Under the pieces are notes generated by a model. It did no database searches and was not told the DNA's origin. It worked only from the letters and a program-made list of their open reading frames with translations. A program made the position numbers and the translations under genes. A DNA stretch of 64,000 nucleotides from Aedes albopictus (Eukaryota > Arthropoda > Insecta > Diptera > Culicidae): contig NC_085138.1 of NCBI RefSeq assembly GCF_035046485.1, forward strand, positions 41,017,464 to 41,081,463, in the 5' to 3' direction. Shown here one piece after another: positions 55,867 to 64,000 of the stretch. Each line of letters begins with the position of its first letter. Within the stretch, counting starts at the first letter, position 1.

Positions 55867-56268
55867 CGTCAGCGCTTGTCAGTTTGGCAAGCCTAGATAT
55901 ACGTGACAAGACAAAACGTCAAACCATTTCTATAAGTATATGCCACGCTACATTATTGACTGAATTCATCTAACTAAAGTGTATTTCTTGAAGTTATTGG
56001 CTAAATTATTGTGAGTTTTGATTTTCATTTTCCTCAATTGTGTTACTAAATTCGCATTTATCTTGCAGTTAAAACAAGCAAAGTTCTTTGATCGGTTATA
56101 ATTTGTACTTGAAATAAAAGGAATCACTGAAAAGTACGATAATTGACCTAACCTATATTATATACTAAACTAATTATTATAATCTGTTTTTTTTAGTTTT
56201 GAAGCATCGCTGAAGTAAAGTGCTATCGAAATTCAGTCCGTTTTTCTTCTCTACTGATCGAAAGAACA
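55824..56268 (+). repeat. BEL 3' LTR
   Basis: Same length and, as far as I can read, same sequence as the 5' LTR. Its first 43 bases carry the last codons and stop of gag-pol; TATAAGTA is at 55931 and AATAAA at 56113. Confidence 0.95.
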
Positions 56269-57178
56269 AACTGTTTTAATGATTTTTACCAACTTCTTTC
56301 AGAGTATAGCATATTGTACTCCATATTTTTATATTTCCTTTCAATTGTCTTTATATTTTAAAGAACAGTCGAATTCTCTAACAATTAACTTAATTTTTCA
56401 AATTTGCATTTGCACAAAGGTGTTTTTTAATGATTTCAACATTTTTTATCACTAAATACCAAAAATTATCTAAATTTTTATCACATTCGCTTTCTCAACA
56501 AGTTGTCTAAGGAATGCCTTGATCAAAATTTGGGAAAAATCGATAAAGGCATTTCCACAACATTTTTTCGGAGGTCAAGTTTCTCATTTTTTAAGGTTTT
56601 CTACGGAACATAAGAACTACCACACAGTTTCTTAGCTTTCCTGAACGCATTTAATCTAAACAAACTTATTTTTTCAGCTCATTCGATCCTTCAGATGGCA
56701 AAGCTTGTCATACCACAAAACGAATGCAGTAAACAGTAATTAAGACATTCGTTTGCTTAACGTTTGTTGCTACTGGTGTTGTTGAGAAATTTGAAACAAA
56801 AATTTTTGTTTTGAGAAGGCCCGTAATGGTGGTTCTTGATCAAATATTCCAGTAAAAATTACTTTTACCAATCGAGAAATATCTTTTATTATCGATACAG
56901 CAATTTTTATTGTGTTTGGAAATCAAATATTTTATCTGTGAGATTTTTTTCTTTTCTACTATGCTACATTTTTTGACCACTTTGTGCAACTTCAAATTTT
57001 AATCATCTAGTTTACAGAGCCCTATTTTTTAACTTTTACCACAAACATCAACAAAATTGGTATTATTTGCTTCGTTAGCATGTGTACTATAAGTGCTAGA
57101 AGAAACTTTTTTGGATATTGTGCTCAAATTGAAATGGCAGGTAATCGTTAGTGTATTTATAATTTCTGAAACAGTCTA

Positions 57179-57760
57179 TATCTGTGGTGATTCTGGCTTT
57201 CTCAGTCTAGGGAATCCAAACAATTAAATTTGCATTTCTCGACGTTTCGGCCTGATTTATTTGGCGTCTTTCAAGGGAAAAACGATATGACACATTCTAC
57301 CGTGACGTTACAACGTTTTGACGCATTCGTAGTCAGATTTTCCTCCATAACTCATGAAAACGAGCGTAAACCGCAAAATATTTTTTCATATTCGGATTCC
57401 TTGTAAAATTTCTGATACATTTGACCTATTGAACATTTAGTTTTCATTAGAAAAACGTGTTCGAAGTGCGTATTTGTAGCGTGACGTTACAACGCGCTAG
57501 AATCCGACCCTCTCTAACGCGCTACCAACATCTTAAAAAATCTGCTCGGATTTTTATGATATTCTGATTTTTTTTTCCAGCATTGAAATTTATTGGTTTG
57601 TTCTTCAATTCTATGGAATAAAACATTTAAATTTCGGATTTGTTTTTGAATAATCGACTTTTACATTTCGTGACGTTACAACGCCCGTTCAGTTTCAAAC
57701 AGGGTTCTGCTCGCGTTGTAACGTCACGAAAATGTACATAATGTTAGAATCAGAATAATC
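57179..57760. repeat. Repeat region with CGTGACGTTACAACG motifs
   Basis: TGACGTTACAACG occurs near 57301, 57482 and 57669, and in inverse orientation (CGTTGTAACGTCACG) near 57716; a further copy lies at 60157. CGACGTTTCGGCCTG near 57240 is another dispersed repeat. No terminal repeat is fixed and no gene is visible. Confidence 0.55.
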
Positions 57761-59475
57761 AGCCAAATTTACCCGAATTTGTGAATATATCATTGCATTA
57801 TCTTCAGTGCTTCAAGGGGGACTTTATTCTATTGAAAATCCGTTTTGTGATAAATGGCTCGGAGGGCCAAGTTATTGCTATCAGCAGTATGAAAACTCCT
57901 TCATGAAGGTTAATGGTACCCATCTTCGGCCTAGTACCACCCATATTCATCTAATATTGTCCCAAAGACTAAACGGTTGATATTCATTACTTCACACCGC
58001 CAGATATTTGGATTTTGTAGCATAAAACTAATCACGCCGTCGAATTAAACATTTTTTCTATAATTTATGCAATGTCATTGATTCAATTACAAACGCTTTA
58101 AGATGTGCGAGCAGTTATTGAACCAAAGACATACCTGAGGATCTGCCTACCACATAGGGGCATCAATTTCTGTGATTCCAGAGACAAATAGACCTAATTC
58201 TGACAAAAAAAATCCATCCTATATATGTCAGAGTCATAATTACTTAGAGAGTTAGTGTCTTTGGCAAAGTTGTTTGATAAGTCAAAAACTTACAGCTTAT
58301 TTACTATTGGATGTGAGATTCAGACACACTGGGCGACGCTTATTAAAAGTTTACAATAGTTTAGAATTCCTCAAAAAGTTTTCAACAAATTTTGATTAGT
58401 TGAGAAACTATTTTTTGGCAAAATCTTTGGGTACTTTATAAGAAGTTACAACATGTTGAATATTTTTTGAATAAATATAAAGTGCATTATTTTTCAAAAT
58501 TTCAACTACCACTAGTCAGTTAGAAACTTGAACCAAACGGCTTTTAAACTGAAAATTCTTGACAAGATAAACCATTTTTCCAAAGACATCAACATTCTAA
58601 AAGTCTAAAGTCTAAGTAATTAGAGTCCCGAGATATATGAGTTTCAATTTCGTAGGTGTTACGTCTGTTTGTCGGTGATTCTTGTTACATCAAAAACAGA
58701 TGTAACACTGACCTTATATCCATCCCATATATTTAAAGATCCTAACTATTTGGACCGTTGGTGTCCTCGACAAAATTGTTTGGCTGGTCAAGAACTTTCA
58801 ATTGATGGGCCGTATTATTGTCGCGCTTATCTTTTATTAGAGTCCTGCGGCGATCGTACGCTCGCAAGGCATACCGCCGCATGACAGTCGCAAGGCAAAA
58901 CAAAAGAAAAAGTGTTCCCGCCAAAAACAAAAGCACGTGGATTTCGCGAAGTGACAGATGTTTTTGAATGTATTTGTGACGAACGGCAAGAGTAGCTCAG
59001 TGGAATGAGTGTTCTTGCTGTCAAACCCCATATAATGGAATTATACACTTTTAAATCTGGTGACGCTGTTATGATTAGTGACTGTCGCGCTAATATCAGA
59101 AGCCAGAGGCAGATAATCGCCATATTCTGATTTTTTTGAGAGGTATAATATTTCAAATCCTTCCACTAGGAGGCACTAGAGGGCATACTCATTTTTAGTT
59201 TTACTTATCTCATCTTGTTATCTGTTATTTTTACAATTTTGGACTTGATTAATTAGCTCTACACAAAGATGGAGCGCTTTAAGCAGAATCATATTTTTGA
59301 CTGTGTTCTATTAACTCTTATGTATATCTAAGGAATAAGTGAATCAAATCAAATCAAATTTTGAAAGTTAACAATTATATATTGATCTTTGATTACAATT
59401 TGATTTGAATACAATATATCCAAAGTGAAAAAAGTTCCAGCTTGTAGAATACTTTTCAAGAAATTCTAATCCCTT
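57761..59475. other. Spacer, no recognised gene
   Basis: Two diverged versions of a segment with TCCATCC(T/C)ATATAT ... TGTCTTTGGCAAAGTTGTTTG-like sequence occur near 58205 and 58720. A tRNA-like A-box word (GTAGCTCAGTGGAATGAG) is at 58992 but no full tRNA fold follows. Confidence 0.4.
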
Positions 59476-60085
59476 CCCGGGCAGAAAAGAATTACAAAAC
59501 AATTGCAAGTTTTACCATTCAAAAAGAATGACTGAATGGTAAAATTTGCCATTGGTTTGTTTGAAATAAGTGCCAAAAGGGCAAAAATAATAACTGGTAT
59601 TGTTCTGTGAAATAACTGAAGAATGGCAAATTTTGGCATTACAATGGCAAACCAAGAACAAAAAAATTGAAGGTTGAGAATTGCAAAATATACCATTATT
59701 GAGTTATTGAAAACAGAACAATATCAAAATTAGTTTTTCGCCTGTCAACTATCCAGAAGTTACAATTAGAATAACCAAAATTCAAATTTTGTCATTATGT
59801 TGTTCTTGATAAGTGCCAAACTGCGATGGTTCATCAAACTCGTAAAAGGTTAACAATATCTCACCAATTGCAAAATTTGTTATGATAGCAAAATAAGACA
59901 TTCACTAGTTATTCTTCCAAATTTGATAAATGACAAGCGAATGGCATATTTTGTTATGATATCATATTATGCTATTCACATGTTGTTTTAAGCTATTCAT
60001 GAAGAACTCATGAATGACAAAATAAGTTATGACAATAAAATTTGTTATTCTTTTGTTTTTGGTTTGCCATTCACCTCTACCCGGG
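59476..60085. mobile_element. MITE with CCCGGG ends, filled with ATGGCAAATTTTG motifs
   Basis: CCCGGGCAGAA at the left and CTACCCGGG at the right border 610 bp. The interior repeats GAATGG(C/T)AAATTTTG, TTTGCCATT and TTGTTATG words on both strands. The ends recall the CCCGAGCAGAA ends at 32288-32790. A target duplication is not clear. Confidence 0.65.
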
Positions 60086-60643
60086 TAGAACTACGTTTGT
60101 CCAATTCAGAAGCCGTCCAAGCCAGAACGATTTGGTCTTTTCCACAGAACTTTTTTTCGTGACGTTACAACGCAAACTTCAACCAGGTGAAACTCAGGCT
60201 TCCGTGAACCGATTTTCTTTTTTTAAGTCTTATTTGAAAGATCTTCTCGAGTACAAAGAGCATACAAAATTTCATATTTGTAACGTTTTCGGTATTTGAG
60301 CTGCTGGAGTTAAATAACCCCTGTAATCCCATCAGACCCCCTTGTAGGCCTCTGAAAACCCCCTGAAACGTCCCTGAGACCAACAGCTACTCCTCAACAT
60401 TAATTCTATAAATAAAAACTTAATTCTCTTTTCTCAAAAGACATAAAAAGAATGCATAAATTAAAAGCTTGAGCTTAAGCTTGAGTTTGATAGACCGCCA
60501 GTGGATGCCACTCCAGTATCGCCAGATCAACTACACTCTCACAAAGAACCAATGAGATTCCTGCCGGGGACTGGCAGGAATCTTCAGTGTGTGAGCGTTG
60601 GTGATTTTCTATTTTTAGGCGACAATGGTGCCTCGTGGGTTCC

Positions 60644-61020
60644 GGGTCATTTGGCCGGATGCCGTTTGGCCGAACGCCATTTAGTCGAAAGGGTCATTTG
60701 GCCTAACGCCGTTTGGCCGAATGCCGTTTTGCCGAAAAAGTAATGATAAACTTAAGTGATCCTGCCACTGTTTTCTATATCAGTGTGAGTCGAAAGAACA
60801 GCCTATGATAAAAAGAAGGACAAATCTCTGCTAAAAATATTCACAGTTTCAACGCCAGCTAATCCCTTAATTGTAAAACTAGAAAGAATAGCCAATGATT
60901 AAAAGAAGGAAATATTTCTAATGGTCATATTGGCAGCTAGAATGTAATCCAGAGTTAACCCATGCTTAAAATACTTTTGATCAGAATTCGGCCAAACGGC
61001 ATTCGGCCAAATGGCCGGAT
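60644..61020. mobile_element. Element filled with GGCCGAATGCCGTTTGGCC motifs
   Basis: GGGTCATTTGGCCGGATGCC at the left and GGCATTCGGCCAAATGGCCGG at the right form imperfect inverted ends. TTTGGCCGAA(T/C)GCC-type words occur about eight times, forward at the left and inverted at the right. It is non-coding. Confidence 0.65.
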
Positions 61021-61450
61021 ACCGCCTGCCACGTCAGGTTGCAGGTCAATGTGAGGTAGGCAAAGGAAGTGATGATTGTAATGGTTTGTATTCACAGTAG
61101 ATCGAATATACCTGTGCGTCTACACAAATTAATGAAGATGTCGGAGTGTTAGTGGCAGAGGCAGAGTGGTTGGCAGGGGTTTCACTCATTGGTGCGTAGA
61201 TGCCAGGCGTAAGGTGACAGATTTGTGTGATTAGATTATCACTATGAAGCTAATGCAGCACAGTTCGTTTAATTGCATAGCTCGTAGGTGTTTTCTGATA
61301 GATTAACACTGTACAGTGAAGTTGGGAGGAAGATAAACAGCTTTTAAACCGTTTCTGGTTCTAGCGATGGCTATGAACATATGATTATTCATGAGTTGTA
61401 GTAGAGAGAAGGGAAAAAGTATATAGAAAGATGCAAAGTAGAAGGAATGG

Positions 61451-61529
61451 GACGGGCCAGAGATTGAACGCAGGACCTTCTGCATACGAAGCAGTAGCGG
61501 TAGCCACTAAATAGACCACCAAGCCCGTC
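61451..61529 (-). other. tRNA-like sequence (SINE head, Thr-like)
   Basis: On the minus strand, GACGGGC pairs with GCCCGTC over 7 bp. A CTGC-TTCGTAT-GCAG anticodon arm gives anticodon CGT, and GCGTTCAATC is a B-box-like T loop with a mispaired stem. The poor T stem and repetitive context suggest a SINE head or tRNA pseudogene. Confidence 0.5.
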
Positions 61530-61816
61530 AAAAAGGTGCATAAATTAAACCTGCATAAAAGAAGTTTCAGTGTTTAATAATTGGTGTAAACAAATGTTAG
61601 TCTGAGCCTGTTGCCCAGCGAGCGACAGTACCTTGTACGCCATACCGAGAATGTAAATTTTTCTGTTAAAAGCACACTCTTTTTCATGCCTTTCTTGTGG
61701 ATTTGACATATGAGGTCATCAAATCAGCTACTGAATTATTTTTTCTACAATATTTAGAATAGTACAATATCGGTATTTTCTTCGAAAAAATGTTTTGACC
61801 AAATTTTGCCCGGCAA

Positions 61817-62074
61817 TCTATATAAATAAAAATGGATTGGTGTTTGTATGTCACGAATAGGCTTGGAAACGGGTCAACGGATTCAAAAAATTCTTTCACT
61901 GTTGCATTTGTAGAGGGCTCCGACGTGTTCGTGCGAAAAAATAATTGGGAAAAGTGACCGGGAAGGCAAGAAAAACGGTAAAATCTGTAATTCCATTCTG
62001 AGGGGGCTTTTCTACAAAACTGGCTGTCAATAAACACAGTAGGCAGGCAGTACAACGTTTGCCGGGACAGCTAG
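61817..62074 (+). mobile_element. Short Helitron-like element 1
   Basis: It begins TCTATATAAATAAAAATGG after an A and ends GCCGGGACAGCTAG before a T, as expected for Helitron insertion between A and T. A weak GGCA...TGCC stem lies about 8 bases before CTAG. It has no Rep/helicase coding capacity. Confidence 0.65.
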
Positions 62075-62088
62075 TCTATCTATCTATC
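62075..62088. repeat. (TCTA)n microsatellite between the Helitron-like elements
   Basis: A short TCTA run joins the two elements. Confidence 0.8.
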
Positions 62089-63354
62089 TATATATATAAA
62101 AATGAGTTTGATGTCCCTTTGAGGCAACAAAACTCACGAACGGGTGAAGCGATCAGCATGACTCTTGCACGGTTCGATTCGTAGTCATGGTGGCTGCACA
62201 CCAAATTTTTCTTCAATGTTCCAGCAATTTTTTTTGCTGGATACAAATCAGCAATGGACTATTTTACTGATTATCAGCGTTGTTTCGACATTTTGCTGAA
62301 GCTCAGCTTTATTATTTACTGAATCTGTTTCAGCAATTCACATTTTTGCTGATAATCAGCAATCAATTTGTCAGTCAGCAACCGATTTTACATTCCGCCG
62401 AAAACCAGCAAAACTATTTACTGAACGCATATCAGCAATGCGAATGTTTGCTGAACGCCAGCAAACTGTTCAAGCTGTCAATCGCAAATGTCAAAGGAAA
62501 ATATTTCTCAACGTTCCAAGCATCGGCTGCGAGTTTCTTGTTGTTTGTGCTCGATTATATTGAATTTACAAAAATAGTGAATGTGTCTCCAATTTCTATA
62601 ATATAGATGTAAAGCTGAAAGTGTCCCAACAGAAAAATGGACAAGTATGCTATTATTCTATAATTCAAGTTATTGTGTTTGTTATGATGTTTTTGTTTCC
62701 AGGACGATGATCATTTTGCGGACAATTACATCGGATCAATAACATCGGATTCTGATGATTCTGCAGCTCAACAACTGTTAAGCTAATCAATAAATAAACA
62801 ATCATGAAAAACGTTCGATTATTTTTTTTTTGTGAAAACAATCCCCGCAACAGAAAACGTTGCTGGAAATACCAGCAATAAATATATTGAATATTCTATC
62901 ACTGATTTATCAGCAAGCGATATATAATTTTACTGATTGTTCAGCAAAAGAGCTGTCAATTTGATCCTTAACCAGTTGCTGATTGACCAGCAAACTGGTT
63001 TTTGGTTTACTGGTTATCCAGCAAAAGAACTGGCATTCTCGAGAGATAAAGTTTACTGAATCATCCAGCAATTTTTTTGTTGCTGGAAGAATTGCTGAAG
63101 ATGCAGCACAAAAAAAATCAGCAAAATTTTGCTGAATAACAGCAATAAAAATTTGGTGTTTGTGTTTATAAGTAGAAAAAGTTACGAAAATCATTTAAAA
63201 AGGTCTGAAAATATTGAATGTTATTAATTTTAATGAGCTGGGAAGAAAATCAACACGATCAAAATAAAACCAATCTAGAGTGCCATGCTGCAATAACCTT
63301 AACAATTGTCAAACCACCATTATTTGGCAAGACAAAGTTTGCCGGGACAGCTAG
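62087..63354 (+). mobile_element. Helitron-like element 2, hosting a nested MITE
   Basis: It begins TCTATATATATAAAAATGAG after an A and ends with the same GCCGGGACAGCTAG followed by T. GGCAA...TTTGCC can form a hairpin just before the end. Removing the nested element at 62198-63159 leaves roughly 300 bp. It is non-autonomous. Confidence 0.65.
62198..63159. mobile_element. TIR element filled with TTGCTGA/TCAGCAA motifs
   Basis: ACACCAAATTTTT and AAAAATTTGGTGT are perfect inverted ends. More than 25 CAGCA or TGCTG words, mostly as TTGCTGA, TCAGCAA or CCAGCAA, occupy the outer thirds, many paired as short palindromes such as TTGCTGATAATCAGCAA. A central part (about 62470-62860) lacks the motif and contains unrelated sequence. 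No transposase is visible. Confidence 0.8.
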
Positions 63355-63599
63355 TTATTAATAAAAGAGATCCCTCAAACAACGCTGGTGTGGAAACAAA
63401 AACTCTCGTTGCTAATACATATCTAGAAATTGACATCTTCAACAAAATCGCTGAACTGTCCATGTTTTGATAATTTTTCCAGTTTATCGCAGTCATGTAA
63501 TTTTTATCACGGATATCTTATTTTTATTACGTCTACATGTAAAGCAGGAATTTATCTATAAAAATATTCAACAATTGGCTTCTTTAGTGGTGTTGAGCA

Positions 63600-64000
63600 G
63601 GGATGCCAGATGATTTTTCCAAAAATCTGTATCAGGATTTTAGAAAATCTGTATTTGTCTGTATTTAGAAACTGTGACTGAAAGCCAAAAAACACAAAGT
63701 TTCCGTAAATCCTGTCAGACCCCGTTAGAAATCTGTGGGTTCAACATGTAAACAACATGTTTGTGTCCCGAATTTTGCATGAACATTACTATTTGTAGTA
63801 AGTTTTCACTAAACGGTGTAAATAGCAGAACGTTATGGTTTTGAATAGTAAAATAAATATGTTTATTCTTAATAATTCTGAACTTTTGCGTCGCCGGATT
63901 TCTGTGAAAATTCCTCCAGGGATTCTTCCAAGAATTTTCCCTGAGACTTTCCTGGGAGTTTCTCAAAAAATATCCTGAAACTGATTAACGGGTTTCCGCA
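63600..64000. repeat. AAATCTGTAT repeats and degenerate ATTCCTCCAGG minisatellite
   Basis: AAATCTGTAT-type words recur at 63620-63660, and ATTCCTCCAGGGATTC-like words at 63905-63970. The frame at 63715-63966 is a by-product. The sequence runs off the window end. Confidence 0.55.

Larger units (their letters stand above)
49517..56268 (+). mobile_element. Complete BEL/Pao LTR retrotransposon (6.75 kb)
   Basis: Two 445-bp LTRs (49517-49961, 55824-56268) start TGTGGACAGC and end AAAGAACA. The 5-bp sequence AACTG flanks the element (49512-49516, 56269-56273) and occurs once at the empty site in unit 1 (46656-46660). Internally there is one intact gag-pol frame and a polypurine tract directly before the 3' LTR. 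By eye the LTRs show no difference, so the insertion is recent. All hallmark enzymes are intact, so the copy may be autonomous. No env-like frame is present. Confidence 0.96.
49466..57176. mobile_element. TA-flanked TIR element (unit 2 copy), split by BEL
   Basis: The same ends as 46610-47563 appear at 49466 and 57176. The BEL retrotransposon occupies 49517-56268 plus one 5-bp duplication, so the TIR element is the older resident. Confidence 0.85.
47568..57178. repeat. Tandem duplication, unit 2, interrupted by BEL element
   Basis: This matches unit 1 from 47571 to 49516, then resumes at 56274 after the BEL insertion and ends at 57176, the same TIR end that closes unit 1. Without BEL the unit is about 2.86 kb. 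Confidence 0.9.

Noticed and set aside
49517..56268. Envelope-like frame making the BEL element an infectious retrovirus
   Set aside because: After the integrase and its C-terminal tail the frame ends inside the LTR; there is no room for an additional frame.
58985..59040. tRNA gene
   Set aside because: Only an A-box-like word is present; no complete fold or B box at the right distance.
61451..61529. Functional tRNA-Thr gene
   Set aside because: The T stem is mispaired and the context is repetitive.

Overview
This window looks like mosquito chromosomal DNA, most likely Aedes or a close culicine. The base is AT-rich and transposon-dense, with RTE-like and LOA-like non-LTR retroposons, tRNA-derived SINEs of the Feilai type, an intact BEL/Pao LTR element, many MITEs and Helitron-like ends. 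Three spliced exons encode an insect DIP-type immunoglobulin protein. The species call is inference from these families; no gene here is diagnostic by itself.

Layout. 1-6.5 kb: minus-strand remains of two non-LTR retroposons, the second LOA-like with endonuclease, reverse transcriptase and RNase H pieces. 7.2-12.4 kb: TIR elements and a minus-strand RTE-like relic carrying MITEs. 12.4-14.1 kb: a 0.9 kb palindromic element beside a broken Tc1/mariner-type transposase. 14.1-15.1 kb: three tRNA-derived SINEs. 15.1-20.1 kb: a nest of TTAA- and TA-flanked elements. 20.3-20.9 kb: a minisatellite and a tRNA-like sequence. 23-26.9 kb: a plus-strand RTE-like relic broken by three different DNA elements, two with perfect 8-9 bp target duplications. 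27-35 kb: MITEs and AT-rich spacer.

35.86-36.86 kb holds the only recognisable host gene: three exons of a neuronal Ig cell-surface protein (DIP/lachesin-like), incomplete at both ends, so the rest of the window is probably intron or flank of this gene. 37.9-41.6 kb is a 23-bp minisatellite of about 160 copies. 44.8-57.2 kb is a 2.8 kb tandem duplication whose second copy was later invaded by a complete BEL/Pao retrotransposon (49,517-56,268). That element has 445-bp LTRs that read as identical, a 5-bp target duplication, a polypurine tract and one intact 1,962-codon gag-pol frame. 57-64 kb: more MITEs, a tRNA-like sequence and two adjacent Helitron-like elements.

The strongest recurring pattern not covered by standard labels is a set of at least ten unrelated short DNA elements. 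Each is filled, on both strands, with its own short repeated motif, which is also present at or near its ends. No bacterial features, CRISPR arrays or operons are present.
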